From Candidatus Paraprevotella stercoravium (lineage in GTDB: Bacteria > Bacteroidota > Bacteroidia > Bacteroidales > Bacteroidaceae): a stretch of DNA of 64,000 bases. The position numbers were made by a program, and so were the translations under genes. The DNA lies in NCBI GenBank assembly GCA_944320795.1, contig CALUIU010000008.1, forward strand, positions 1-64,000, written 5' to 3'. Shown here one piece after another: positions 1-8,600 of this stretch. Under the pieces are notes generated by a model. It did not search any database, was not told the DNA's origin, and saw only the letters and a program-made list of their open reading frames with translations. The first letter of the stretch is position 1. The number at the start of each line of letters is the position of its first letter.

Positions 1-18
1 GAAGGATGACATGATAAC

Positions 19-91
<73 letters not shown>

Positions 92-107
92 CTTCTTCTG
101 AAAGAAT

Positions 108-188
108 GCCCAGGTGGCGGAATGGTAGACGCGCTCGTTTCAGGTGCGAGTGTTGAGAGACGTGCAGGTTCGAGTCCTGTTCTGGGCA
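108..188 (+). tRNA. tRNA-Leu (anticodon CAG), copy 1
   Basis: Class II tRNA with a short variable arm. The acceptor GCCCAGG pairs with TCTGGGC and the anticodon stem CTCGT/GCGAG encloses loop TTCAGGT, giving anticodon CAG. The 3' end is A then CAG, so CCA is not templated, unlike the second copy at 401-481. Confidence 0.95.
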
Positions 189-214
189 CAGTTGAAGGAG
201 AATGTTCAACGAAC

Positions 215-298
215 GGAGAGATGGCGGAATTGGTAGACGCGCTACTTTGAGGGGGTAGTGACAATTGTGTCGTGGGAGTTCGAGTCTCCTTCTCTTCA
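215..298 (+). tRNA. tRNA-Leu (anticodon GAG)
   Basis: 84-nt class II tRNA. The acceptor GGAGAGA pairs with TCTCTTC and the anticodon stem CTACT/GGTAG encloses TTGAGGG, giving anticodon GAG (reads CUU/CUC). It has a long variable arm and a canonical T arm. It lies between the two Gly-Leu pairs and was not duplicated with them. Confidence 0.95.
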
Positions 299-309
299 CA
301 AAAATAAAT

Positions 310-382
<73 letters not shown>

Positions 383-400
383 CTTTTTTCCGAAAGAAAT

Positions 401-481
401 GCCCAGGTGGCGGAATGGTAGACGCGCTCGTTTCAGGTGCGAGTGTTGAGAGACGTGCAGGTTCGAGTCCTGTTCTGGGCA
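401..481 (+). tRNA. tRNA-Leu (anticodon CAG), copy 2
   Basis: Body identical to the copy at 108-188. Here the discriminator A481 is followed by CCA (482-484), so this copy has a genomically encoded CCA end. It is the last gene of the tRNA cluster and is followed by a terminator hairpin. Confidence 0.95.
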
Positions 482-490
482 CCAGGTTTT

Positions 491-523
491 AAAGGAGGTA
501 TCTTTGATACTTCCTTTTTTTTT
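491..523 (+). terminator. Intrinsic terminator of the tRNA cluster
   Basis: AAGGAGGTATC and GATACTTCCTT form an 11-bp stem (one G-U pair) with a 4-nt loop, followed by an uninterrupted T tract. It ends the five-tRNA transcript. Confidence 0.85.
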
Positions 524-555
524 GTATCCCTTCCGTTGTATGTCGGAAGGATGAA

Positions 556-1503
556 TCATGTTTGTTGATTCTGTTTCTTTTGGATTTGCCAGGTGTTGAA
601 CAGGTTATGCCAAATGCTGTAACAGCCTCCGGCAATGGCTGTAGCCGGATTCATGAAACTGCTTCCCAGCCAGATGGCAAATACCGTGTTCTTCTGTCCG
701 AAGGACTGTCCGGCACAGATACTTTCCCCGAATCTTTTTCCAATGGCTTTTCCGGCCCAGAACTGAAAGGCGCAGCAGAACAGAGATACCAGCGCGATAC
801 CGGATAGCGTGCCGAGGCTTGCGGAAGTATGCGCAACACTCTGTGCCGTGATACCCATAGCTATGGATAAGGCTACACCCCATAAGTAAAAGGCCAGATT
901 ACGTACCTGGTTGATCTGTTCGGTAGTTTTCCGGAAAAAAGTCCGGAAAATCCAGGCTGCTACCATGGGCGCAATGAGCAGCGGGAAAGTACGGGCCATA
1001 ATAATGGTGGCCAGGTTTCCAAAAGAATAATGCTGCGAGTCGCTGAGTATTGGGAGCAATACCGGTATCGTGCAGGCTGTGGCAATATTGATCAGTATCG
1101 TATAAGATATGGTTCCTGAGATGTTTCCGCCCAGTTTTTCCGTAACGACAGCCGCAGCTGTGGCAGTGGGACAGATAAAACAGAGGATGCCTGCTTCTAT
1201 CCAGATTTTCAGATCCGAATGAACCCATGGGGTAATCAAAGCCAGTATGAAACTGATACCTACCTGAAGAAGGGCAATAAGCACCTGCCATCGGGAAAGG
1301 CGCATTTTTCGCAAGTCGATCTTGCAGAAGGTGAGAAATAGCATGGAAAAGATCAGGCAAGGCTGCACGATTTCCAAAGTACGGTTGATAAAAGGACTGA
1401 TACGGTCAATGTGTGGGATGTATGACCCGATAATGTATGCCAATACTCCCGTGACAATGGCTACCGGAAGAGTCCATTTCTTTAGGAAACTGATAATCTT
1501 CAT
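556..1503 (-). CDS. Bile acid:sodium symporter family transporter
   Basis: 315-aa polytopic inner-membrane protein with about nine to ten hydrophobic segments starting near residue 10. The overall pattern, with small-residue-rich helices (around PTATAAAVVTEKLGG, residues ~112-126) and a C-terminal GQKNTVFAIWLG segment, fits the SBF/BASS (arsenite and bile-acid symporter) superfamily. The substrate cannot be told from sequence; pantothenate, keto acids and bile acids are all carried by relatives. It is transcribed alone toward the tRNA cluster. A TATCTTTG -7 box lies just upstream at 1526-1533 on the minus strand. Confidence 0.8.
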   Translation of the reverse strand: MKIISFLKKWTLPVAIVTGVLAYIIGSYIPHIDRISPFINRTLEIVQPCLIFSMLFLTFCKIDLRKMRLSRWQVLIALLQVGISFILALITPWVHSDLKIWIEAGILCFICPTATAAAVVTEKLGGNISGTISYTILINIATACTIPVLLPILSDSQHYSFGNLATIIMARTFPLLIAPMVAAWIFRTFFRKTTEQINQVRNLAFYLWGVALSIAMGITAQSVAHTSASLGTLSGIALVSLFCCAFQFWAGKAIGKRFGESICAGQSFGQKNTVFAIWLGSSFMNPATAIAGGCYSIWHNLFNTWQIQKKQNQQT

Positions 1504-1525
1504 TCTTATAATCTGTAAACGGGTG

Positions 1526-1533
1526 CAAAGATA
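1526..1533 (-). promoter_or_regulatory. -7 box for the symporter gene
   Basis: Minus-strand TATCTTTG matches the Bacteroidota -7 consensus TAnnTTTG, 22 nt before the ATG at 1503. No convincing -33 TTTG is visible at the right distance. Confidence 0.5.
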
Positions 1534-1572
1534 GCTTTTTCAGAGAATATCTGTTATAATTTGTTTCCTTTG

Positions 1573-1604
1573 TTTGTGCATTTCGGGCATTTTTTCTAAT
1601 TTTG
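1573..1604 (+). promoter_or_regulatory. Bacteroidota-type promoter for the 1684 gene
   Basis: TTTG at 1573-1576 and TAATTTTG at 1597-1604 are separated by 20 bp, a textbook -33/-7 pair. It places the transcript start near 1608 and so argues against the TTG start at 1612, in favour of ATG 1684. Confidence 0.65.
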
Positions 1605-1683
1605 TCGCGGATTGCCTATTCGTGTGAATAATAGGTATTCGTTGCTTTTTTCAGGTATTAATTTGTTTATTTTTATTGGGCAG

Positions 1684-2244
1684 ATGAATTTATATATCCG
1701 CTATTTTGATGAAGAATGTATTGTAAGCAGTGTACAGGAAGCTTTTGATTTTCTGTCGTCTATTCCGGGCATCATTGTTGATGATTATTTCATGAACGAT
1801 CTGAAACAATATATGGAAAGTCCGATGCCTTATCCCAAACGCTATAAGGTGCGCCCCAGGGTCTATTTTATTGTGATCAAGACCATGGCGCAGACGCTTG
1901 CTGAATTTAAGGAAAACGGGGCGCGGCAGGCTATGACTGTGGAAAATCCTAAAGATGCTGTGATAAACCGGCTTACGGAAGAGCAGATCGGATGGTATGA
2001 AGGAGAGATCCTGTTCAAAAGAGTGATCGCGATTCCCGGAACCAATAAGTTCCAATACAAGGATACTACATTCAAGGCACGGGTAAAGGCTCACTCTCCA
2101 ATGGAATGCTATACCCGGATTATTGACCATCTGCGGGCACGTCGGGATGTAGATCCGCGTAGCCAGTTTCCGTCATCGAAAGGGCGCAATTTCCGTTACC
2201 AGTATTTGGGATTGAAACCTGAAAATGCTGAGATGCCTGCATGA
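1684..2244 (+). CDS. Conserved hypothetical protein (186 aa)
   Basis: I do not recognise a named family. The frame is open from a TTG at 1612, but the preceding residues look like untranslated leader and ATG 1684 gives a sensible start (MNLYIRYFDEECIV). The protein is soluble, without signal peptide or membrane span, mixed alpha/beta in character, with a basic C-terminal third (RARRDVDPRSQFPSSKGRNF, then YQYLGL). It lies 52 nt upstream of another conserved hypothetical gene and probably shares its transcript. The role is unknown. Confidence 0.75.
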   Translation: MNLYIRYFDEECIVSSVQEAFDFLSSIPGIIVDDYFMNDLKQYMESPMPYPKRYKVRPRVYFIVIKTMAQTLAEFKENGARQAMTVENPKDAVINRLTEEQIGWYEGEILFKRVIAIPGTNKFQYKDTTFKARVKAHSPMECYTRIIDHLRARRDVDPRSQFPSSKGRNFRYQYLGLKPENAEMPA

Positions 2245-2296
2245 TTTGCTTTTTAGTTCATGATTATTAATCTTTAAAAACATAAAGTCGGAATTT

Positions 2297-3046
2297 ATGC
2301 AAAACAAGAATTACGCCGTTGAGTCCGTATTAGACTTGAACGCCAGCAATATCTGGGGCTTGGATGCTATGGAGTTGGCGGAATTGTGGAATAACGAAAA
2401 GAAAGATGAAGATTCGCCGGCCTCTGAGGATAAGATTCTCAATGTTTTGAGACGTGCCTTTGAAGTGACCCAGTTTGATTCTGAAAACGAACGTGAGGCT
2501 GCCAAATATAAGACCGGTTCCTATGTTATCCTGTCTCATTTTGATGAAAAGAAAAAAGGAGCTATCGCTATCCGTAAAAAGGAAATCAAGCGGATTACCG
2601 ATCTTTCTTATGAGAATGTGAAATATATCTCTGCCGCAACCTTATTGGAACTGATTGAACGGAATTTCGGTGGAGGATGGGACTCAATTTCTCTGGCAAT
2701 CAAGGATATTATCGAGTCTGCCTTTGATATCAGTACGACCACGCTGCCTGCTTCGCGAATTCATGCCAAGGGAGGAACCATGGAGCGTAAGGTGGCCGAT
2801 GGTTATGAGTATCTGGAGGTGCCTAAGGGTACTTGGGTAGAGGCTATTTTTGCCAAGAAGAAAGACTTGCAGGAAAAACTGAGATTTGTTCCGGAGCCTC
2901 AATATGACGAGGACGGTAACCGCCGTCATGTGGCTGACGAGAATGATGACGACGATGCGGCCGAAAACGATGAGGAGAACTTCTATGAAAGTTATACTCC
3001 GGAAGCTGATGTGAAGGACGTGGATGATATGTCTGATGAACTTTAA
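2297..3046 (+). CDS. Conserved hypothetical protein with acidic tail (249 aa)
   Basis: Soluble protein of unknown function. Residues ~1-190 are a mixed-charge globular region; residues ~205-249 are strongly acidic (runs such as ENDDDDAAENDEEN), resembling tails that bind basic partners or nucleic-acid-binding proteins, though that is only an inference. No signal peptide or transmembrane helix. It follows the 186-aa gene with a 52-nt gap and is closed by a strong terminator, so the two form a two-gene unit. Confidence 0.8.
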   Translation: MQNKNYAVESVLDLNASNIWGLDAMELAELWNNEKKDEDSPASEDKILNVLRRAFEVTQFDSENEREAAKYKTGSYVILSHFDEKKKGAIAIRKKEIKRITDLSYENVKYISAATLLELIERNFGGGWDSISLAIKDIIESAFDISTTTLPASRIHAKGGTMERKVADGYEYLEVPKGTWVEAIFAKKKDLQEKLRFVPEPQYDEDGNRRHVADENDDDDAAENDEENFYESYTPEADVKDVDDMSDEL

Positions 3047-3071
3047 TCTGTAGTATAATAAAAAATGAGAT

Positions 3072-3112
3072 AACGAGTATTCTGCCGGATTGGTGCAGAA
3101 TACTCGTTTTTA
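3072..3112 (+). terminator. Intrinsic terminator after the acidic-tail gene
   Basis: AACGAGTATTCTGC (3072-3085) and its exact reverse complement (3095-3108) form a perfect 14-bp stem with a 9-nt loop, followed by T-rich sequence. Confidence 0.85.
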
Positions 3113-3133
3113 TAAAACATGCCTTTCCTGCAA

Positions 3134-3141
3134 TAATTTTG
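3134..3141 (+). promoter_or_regulatory. -7 box close to the beta-barrel gene start
   Basis: TAATTTTG matches TAnnTTTG and ends only 7 nt before ATG 3149, so the mRNA would have almost no leader. A matching -33 element is weak. Confidence 0.4.
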
Positions 3142-3148
3142 TGTGCCG

Positions 3149-5704
3149 ATGCTTGATGGTCGTCTGCTTTTTGTTTTTTTGACTCTTTCAGCTTTCTTGC
3201 CGGAAGAGGGGTTTGCCGTGTCCGGATTTTCTGAAAATGATTCTACTGAGGTGACTCTTCCTTTAGACAGTGTGGCTTTTCAGGAACTGATCGTATCGGG
3301 CAGAAAGACCCCTATCCGTATGCAGGGAGATACGTTGGTTTTTGATGTGTCGTGCTTTTATGTACCCGAAGGGTCAAAACTGCGTTTGTTGCTGGAACGG
3401 ATTCCCGGACTGGAGGTTACCGGAGACGGGCGGATTCTTGCCAAGGGTAAGGATGTGGTGCGCATAAAACTTAACGGAAAGGATTTTTTCAAGGAAAATA
3501 CGGATCTGGCATTAAACAGTATGCCTGTGGAAATTCTAAGCGAAGTACGCCTTTATGAGGAATATTCCGATGAAGAGGAACATACGGGAGTGCGGCGGCA
3601 TGAAGGGGAGCAGGTGCTTGACGTGTATACACAGCCGGATCGCAGTCGGGGATGGCTGATAGATGTGCAGGGAGCTTATGGAACGAGTGACCGTCGTCAG
3701 GGGAATGTGACCGTGAGCGGATTTGCACCCTCTGTTCAGGGGATTCTTTCCTGTTCCGCAGATAATCAGCCGGCTGTTTTTGGCGTGGAAGGGTCTTATC
3801 TGGATAAGCTGTCTGCTGAAACAAATGTCAATGATGTGAACCGCCAGTCTTATAATGGTATTGTGAATTTTTCCAGCGGGCGGTGGGAAGTGAATGCCAC
3901 TGCTTTTTTAAGCAGCGGTGAGACCGCTTCATTGGCAGAATCAACAACAGAATATTATTTGAAGGATCCCAGAATGTATACCGTGGGGGATGATGAGCGC
4001 GCAACCGATATCCGTTCTGCCAATCTGTCATTGGACTGGGTGTATCAGCGGGAGTCTTTTTTATGGAGCACCAAAACCTTTCTGAACCATTCCAGGTACA
4101 GGCATTCTTTGTATACGCTTTCTGAAACCCGAGAGGAATATTTTGAGGAAAAAGACGGAAAACTGTGGCGCAAGGAACGTGTCTTGAACAGTAATCAATA
4201 TTCGAATGAGGGTGTTTTAAAGAATATGAGGGCCGGTGTGTCTACCATGGTGAACAAGTCGTGGGGGGAAGTGGGCAGTAACTGGGATTTCTCAGCCAGC
4301 CTGCAATATTCTGATAATGACGAAGATGGATTTTCGCACGCGGATATTTATTATTCTTTGGCCGATGCCGTGAGCCGTCAGGTGCAGGAGACGCATGCCG
4401 TTGAAAAAGGAATACAGGGAGCGGTGAAGAGTATGCTGACTTTGGCGCCAAGTCAGTCGGTGAAGGTGCAACTTTCTTATGGAGTGGAAGGGCAGCGTGA
4501 TTTTGTAGACCAGAAGGTATATGACCTGAGCTTCGTTTTCCTGGATATGAGGCCCGGTGAAGGCTGTATGCCAACTGACAGTTTGGGAAAGGATGCTCAT
4601 CTGACTACCTGGATACACGATATCCGGGCGTTGCTGCAATATGAAAAAGGAGCCTGGGCGCTGACCGCAGGAGTGACTTTTGAGCCACAGAGAATGTCTT
4701 TGCATTATATGAAAGGCGGACGGGCTGTGGATAGCGTTCAGAATGTCTTTTCTGTCTTGCCGGAACTGGTCCTGCGGTACAGACGGGCAGACCGTTGGAA
4801 TCTGAGTCTGCATTATATGGGCAGACGTAAGCAACCGGACTTGAGCGGTATGCTTCCGATATGGGATTATACGGATCCGATGCACCGGTATGTCGGCAAT
4901 AAATCTTTAAAACCCGAGACGAATCATATCTTGTCGTGCACTTTCTTTTCATTTGAACCGGTATGGCAAAGACAGGTAACAGTTTCGCTCAATGCCGCTG
5001 TCAATCAACAGTCGATTGCACAAAAGACTGCTTTTGATCCTGAAACGGGAGGCTATACCGTGACGCCGGTAAATGTGAACGGTAATTGGAGCGCTTCCGC
5101 TTTTGTTGATTTCAGTACTTCTTTCCGTAAGTTCAAGCGTTGGATGATGGAGTGGAAAGGGGGCGTGAATGCTACTTCCCAAAGAGCTTTGCAGGAACGG
5201 CTCCATGAAGAAGGAAAACAGCATGATGCTGGTCTCCGGATCCAGTCATTGACTACGACAAACTATTGGGCGATACAATATCGTTACAGGATGTTGTCGT
5301 TGAAACCTTATGCGTATATGACTCTGGCCAGCTACCGGAATGATTTGCAAAAAGATCTGAACGCGGATTTGTGGATCTATGGCGGGGGCGGACTGATGAG
5401 TATGGGTTTTGATTCCGGGTTGAGCATAGGAGTGGATTTTTACCGGAACTGCCGTGCCGGATACTGGCGGGACGATATGAATGTGCGGGAGTGGATCTGT
5501 AATCTGGAGGTGTCCTATTCGTTCCTGAAAAGCAAGTCCTTGGAAGTCAAGCTTCAAGGATTTGATGTTTTGCGGGAATTACATTCAGTGAATCAGGTAA
5601 ATACGGTTACTTTCCGTCAGGAGACCATAAACCGCAAGGGAGTGAACAGTTATTTTATGCTCAGCCTGAGCTATCACTTTGATCGTTTCCCTTCAAAGGG
5701 GTAG
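3149..5704 (+). CDS. Outer-membrane beta-barrel protein (TonB-receptor-like)
   Basis: 851 aa from ATG 3149; the frame is also open from a GTG at 3143. A hydrophobic signal sequence (LLFVFLTLSAFL) leads the protein. Residues ~45-135 resemble the plug-like region of Bacteroidota outer-membrane receptors (IRMQGDTLVFDVSCF, then VPEGSKLRLLLERIPGLEV and IKLNGKDFF), and the remainder is a long run of alternating aromatic/polar strands typical of the OMP beta-barrel family. There is no TonB-box that I can assign and no SusD-like partner next door, so it is probably not a classical SusC. It stands alone between a terminator and map. Substrate unknown. Confidence 0.75.
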   Translation: MLDGRLLFVFLTLSAFLPEEGFAVSGFSENDSTEVTLPLDSVAFQELIVSGRKTPIRMQGDTLVFDVSCFYVPEGSKLRLLLERIPGLEVTGDGRILAKGKDVVRIKLNGKDFFKENTDLALNSMPVEILSEVRLYEEYSDEEEHTGVRRHEGEQVLDVYTQPDRSRGWLIDVQGAYGTSDRRQGNVTVSGFAPSVQGILSCSADNQPAVFGVEGSYLDKLSAETNVNDVNRQSYNGIVNFSSGRWEVNATAFLSSGETASLAESTTEYYLKDPRMYTVGDDERATDIRSANLSLDWVYQRESFLWSTKTFLNHSRYRHSLYTLSETREEYFEEKDGKLWRKERVLNSNQYSNEGVLKNMRAGVSTMVNKSWGEVGSNWDFSASLQYSDNDEDGFSHADIYYSLADAVSRQVQETHAVEKGIQGAVKSMLTLAPSQSVKVQLSYGVEGQRDFVDQKVYDLSFVFLDMRPGEGCMPTDSLGKDAHLTTWIHDIRALLQYEKGAWALTAGVTFEPQRMSLHYMKGGRAVDSVQNVFSVLPELVLRYRRADRWNLSLHYMGRRKQPDLSGMLPIWDYTDPMHRYVGNKSLKPETNHILSCTFFSFEPVWQRQVTVSLNAAVNQQSIAQKTAFDPETGGYTVTPVNVNGNWSASAFVDFSTSFRKFKRWMMEWKGGVNATSQRALQERLHEEGKQHDAGLRIQSLTTTNYWAIQYRYRMLSLKPYAYMTLASYRNDLQKDLNADLWIYGGGGLMSMGFDSGLSIGVDFYRNCRAGYWRDDMNVREWICNLEVSYSFLKSKSLEVKLQGFDVLRELHSVNQVNTVTFRQETINRKGVNSYFMLSLSYHFDRFPSKG

Positions 5705-5772
5705 TCTGTCTTAATATTCGTTACGAAGATATTTTTATTTCATACTTCTGGACTCTTCTCATTTTTTTCTGC

Positions 5773-5780
5773 TACCTTTG
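5773..5780 (+). promoter_or_regulatory. -7 box for map
   Basis: TACCTTTG matches TAnnTTTG, 20 nt before the map ATG. A TCTG about 22 bp upstream is a weak -33 candidate. Confidence 0.5.
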
Positions 5781-5800
5781 TAAACATAAAGCATTTCATT

Positions 5801-6661
5801 ATGGGAAAAAGATCAAGAAGGAAATGGTTCGTTCCCGATGGTGTGGAACCTACTGAATTGGAAAAGAGAGTGATGTCCTTTGAACAGCAAGGATGTCTGG
5901 TTCCCGACAGGAAACTGATCAAAACACAAGAACAGATAGAAGGAATCCGTCGAAGCGGTGTGATCAATACCGGAGTGCTCGATCTGGTGGCCCAGGAAAT
6001 CCGTCCGGGTATGACGACTCTGGAGATTGACAAATTGGTTTATGACTATACTGTAGGGCATGGAGCAATACCGGCTCCCCTGAACTACGAAGGTTTTCCG
6101 AAGAGTGTCTGCACTTCAATAAACGAGGTGGTGTGTCATGGAATTCCGAATGAGTTTGATGTTCTGGAAGAAGGAGACATTGTCAATGTGGATGTTTCCA
6201 CTATTTTGGACGGATATTACAGCGATGCCTCACGTATGTTTGTTGTAGGCGGAAAAACAACTCCCGAAAAACAGAAACTGGTGGATGTGGCCCGCGAATG
6301 TCTGGAAATCGGTATGGAGGCGGCAAAACCTTATGGATTTGTGGGAGATATTGGGCACGCCATTGCCCAGCATGCCCATAAAAACGGTTTTTCCGTAGTA
6401 CGTGATCTTTGCGGACATGGAGTAGGACTGGAGTTTCATGAAGAGCCGGAAGTCTTGCATTATGGAAAGAAACGCACGGGTATGCTGCTCGTTCCGGGAA
6501 TGGTCTTTACGATCGAACCGATGATCAATATGGGTGACTGGAGAGTGTTTGTGGATGAAGAAGACGGTTGGACGGTTGTGACTGAAGATGAGTTGCCGAG
6601 TGCCCAGTGGGAACATACCTTTGTGATGACTGAGCACGGGTTGGAAATATTGACGCATTAA
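5801..6661 (+). CDS. map: Methionine aminopeptidase, type I
   Basis: 286 aa. It removes the initiator methionine from nascent proteins in the cytoplasm using a two-metal centre. The five expected metal ligands are visible: Asp in NVDVS, Asp in YYSDASRMF, His in CGHGVGLEFHEEPE, Glu in FTIEPM and Glu in AQWEHT. Compared with the ~264-aa E. coli enzyme it has an N-terminal extension of about 35 residues (GKRSRRKWFVPDGVEPTELE), which may contact the ribosome; this is inference. It is followed 10 nt later by tsaD, so the two are probably co-transcribed. Confidence 0.95.
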   Translation: MGKRSRRKWFVPDGVEPTELEKRVMSFEQQGCLVPDRKLIKTQEQIEGIRRSGVINTGVLDLVAQEIRPGMTTLEIDKLVYDYTVGHGAIPAPLNYEGFPKSVCTSINEVVCHGIPNEFDVLEEGDIVNVDVSTILDGYYSDASRMFVVGGKTTPEKQKLVDVARECLEIGMEAAKPYGFVGDIGHAIAQHAHKNGFSVVRDLCGHGVGLEFHEEPEVLHYGKKRTGMLLVPGMVFTIEPMINMGDWRVFVDEEDGWTVVTEDELPSAQWEHTFVMTEHGLEILTH

Positions 6662-6671
6662 GCTGAAAATT

Positions 6672-7706
6672 ATGGAGGAAAAAAAAGACATATACATATT
6701 GGGTATCGAGTCGAGCTGTGACGATACCTCGGCCGCTGTTTTGAGAAACGGGGTTTTGCTGAGTAATGTAACGGCCAGTCAGGCCGTGCATGAGGCTTAC
6801 GGAGGGGTTGTACCCGAACTGGCTTCGCGCGCGCATCAGCAGAATATCGTGCCGGTGGTAGATCAGGCTTTGAAGCGTGCCGGAATCACCAAGGAACAGT
6901 TGTCGGCAGTAGCCTTTACACGTGGTCCCGGGTTGATGGGGTCGCTTTTGGTGGGAGTATCCTTTGCCAAGGGATTTGCCCGTGCATTAGGTGTTCCGAT
7001 GATCGATGTGAATCATTTACAGGGGCATGTGCTGGCACATTTTATCAAGGAAAATGATGCGGATTCTGATCAGCCCCAATTCCCGTTTCTCTGCCTGCTG
7101 GTAAGTGGTGGAAACTCGCAGATTATTCTGGTAAAGGCATATAATGATATGGAGGTTCTGGGGCAGACTATTGACGATGCGGCCGGCGAGGCGATTGACA
7201 AATGCTCTAAGGTAATGGGGTTAGGCTATCCCGGTGGACCGATTATCGACCGCCTGGCGCGTCAGGGAAATCCGCAGGCCTATCATTTTGCCCGTCCGCA
7301 GATCGAAGGTTATAATTACAGTTTCAGCGGATTAAAAACCTCTTTCCTGTATTCATTAAGAGACTGGCTCAAGGAAGATCCGGATTTTATAGAGCATTAC
7401 AAGGAAGATCTGGCCGCTTCATTGGAGTTTACCATTGTAGACATTCTGATGAAGAAACTGAGAAAGGCAGCCAAGGATACCGGTATCCGTCAGGTGGCGG
7501 TAGCGGGTGGCGTATCAGCCAATAACGGCTTGAGAAACGCATTTCAGGAGCATGCCCGTAAATACGGATGGAAAATATTTATACCGAAATTTGGATATAC
7601 TACGGATAACGCAGCCATGATCGGCATTACCGGATATTTTAAATATCTGGATCAGGATTTTTGTGATATCGATCTTCCCGCTTATTCGCGTGTGACCTTA
7701 AAATAA
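6672..7706 (+). CDS. tsaD: tRNA N6-adenosine threonylcarbamoyltransferase TsaD
   Basis: 344 aa. It transfers the threonylcarbamoyl group to A37 of ANN-decoding tRNAs (t6A synthesis, with TsaB, TsaC and TsaE, none of them here). The ASKHA-fold signature is complete: ILGIESSCDDTSAAV at the N-terminus, VNHLQGHVLAHF supplying the metal-binding histidines, VSGGNSQIIL, and the C-terminal AVAGGVSANNGLR and GYTTDNAAMIG motifs. Length is normal. Stop and the start of the next gene overlap by one base (TAATG). Confidence 0.97.
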   Translation: MEEKKDIYILGIESSCDDTSAAVLRNGVLLSNVTASQAVHEAYGGVVPELASRAHQQNIVPVVDQALKRAGITKEQLSAVAFTRGPGLMGSLLVGVSFAKGFARALGVPMIDVNHLQGHVLAHFIKENDADSDQPQFPFLCLLVSGGNSQIILVKAYNDMEVLGQTIDDAAGEAIDKCSKVMGLGYPGGPIIDRLARQGNPQAYHFARPQIEGYNYSFSGLKTSFLYSLRDWLKEDPDFIEHYKEDLAASLEFTIVDILMKKLRKAAKDTGIRQVAVAGGVSANNGLRNAFQEHARKYGWKIFIPKFGYTTDNAAMIGITGYFKYLDQDFCDIDLPAYSRVTLK

Positions 7707-8218
7707 TGAAAGATATGAACGTAGAATCTAAAATTTTAAGCAGAGAGATAAGCCCGATACTCTGGAAAGCCGGAGTGACGGTCTCAACGGCAGAAAGCTG
7801 TACAGCCGGACAAATTTCCGCGGCATTGACTTGTGTACCCGGAAGTTCGTCTTACTTTCAGGGTGGAGTCGTATGTTATTCCAACGATGTGAAGGTGAAG
7901 ATGCTGGGAGTGCCTCAGGATATGATCAATGATTTCGGAGCGGTGAGCGAACCGGTAGTGCGGGCCATGCTTGAAGGAGCGCTGAAGGCTTTTGAAACCA
8001 CTTATGCCGTAGCGGTAACCGGCTTTGCCGGACCCGGTGCCGGACCCGAGGCTCCTGTCGGTACCATCTGGATTGCTGTGGGCAGTGAAAAAGACGTGAA
8101 TGTAGTTAAACTGGAAGGCGATGACGGGCGTGATGTGAATCTGGCACGTGCCACCCATATGGCCTTGCAAATGCTACTGGATATCTTGAAAAAGGATTTT
8201 CCTGCAGAAGAAGAATGA
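7706..8218 (+). CDS. pncC: CinA C-terminal domain amidase (NMN amidohydrolase-like)
   Basis: 170 aa, equal to the stand-alone CinA C-terminal family, which deamidates nicotinamide mononucleotide in pyridine-nucleotide recycling. The hallmark motifs are present: STAESCTAGQISAALTCVPGSSSYFQGGVVCYSN, with the catalytic Ser/Lys region, and AVAVTGFAGPGAGPE followed by PVGTIWIAV. There is no N-terminal CinA (molybdopterin-binding-like) domain. The start overlaps tsaD by one base; an in-frame ATG at 7715 is an alternative. Confidence 0.88.
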   Translation: MKDMNVESKILSREISPILWKAGVTVSTAESCTAGQISAALTCVPGSSSYFQGGVVCYSNDVKVKMLGVPQDMINDFGAVSEPVVRAMLEGALKAFETTYAVAVTGFAGPGAGPEAPVGTIWIAVGSEKDVNVVKLEGDDGRDVNLARATHMALQMLLDILKKDFPAEEE

Positions 8219-8234
8219 TTTTTTTCTCAAAATA

Positions 8235-8266
8235 CTTGTATATTTGGAAATTAACCATTAATTTTG
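8235..8266 (+). promoter_or_regulatory. Promoter for rpmB-rpmG-DUF4295
   Basis: CTTG at 8235-8238 and TAATTTTG at 8259-8266 are 20 bp apart. The expected start near 8270 gives a ~48-nt leader before rpmB. Confidence 0.6.
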
Positions 8267-8317
8267 CAACCTGTTTGAAGGAAGCTATTAGAAAGTTAAC
8301 AAAAAAGGAAGCTAGAA

Positions 8318-8578
8318 ATGTCGAAGATTTGTCAAATTACCGGAAAGAAAGCCATGATTGGCAACAATGTTTCTCACTCAAAGCGTCATACTAAGAGAAG
8401 CTTTGATGTAAACTTGTTTACTAAGAAGTTCTACTATGTAGAGCAGGATTGCTGGATCAGCCTGAATATCAGCGCTGCCGGTCTGCGTTACATTAACAAG
8501 GTAGGTCTTGATGCTGCGTTGAACAATGCGGTTTCAAAGGGATATTGTGATTGGAAAAGCATTAAAGTAATTGCTTAA
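8318..8578 (+). CDS. rpmB: 50S ribosomal protein bL28
   Basis: 86-aa basic protein of the large ribosomal subunit. The start [21 protein letters not shown] matches the conserved L28 N-terminus, and [16 protein letters not shown] matches the C-terminal half. First gene of a three-gene ribosomal operon with rpmG and the DUF4295 protein. The preceding GGAAG is only a partial Shine-Dalgarno. Confidence 0.97.
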   Translation: MSKICQITGKKAMIGNNVSHSKRHTKRSFDVNLFTKKFYYVEQDCWISLNISAAGLRYINKVGLDAALNNAVSKGYCDWKSIKVIA

Positions 8579-8584
8579 TTTATT

Positions 8585-8592
8585 AAGGAGGT
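8585..8592 (+). promoter_or_regulatory. Full-strength Shine-Dalgarno before rpmG
   Basis: AAGGAGGT lies 8 nt upstream of ATG 8601, complementary to the whole anti-Shine-Dalgarno of 16S rRNA. Other genes in this window lack such a site, as expected in Bacteroidota where the anti-SD is sequestered on the ribosome. Confidence 0.75.
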
Positions 8593-8600
8593 AGAAACTT

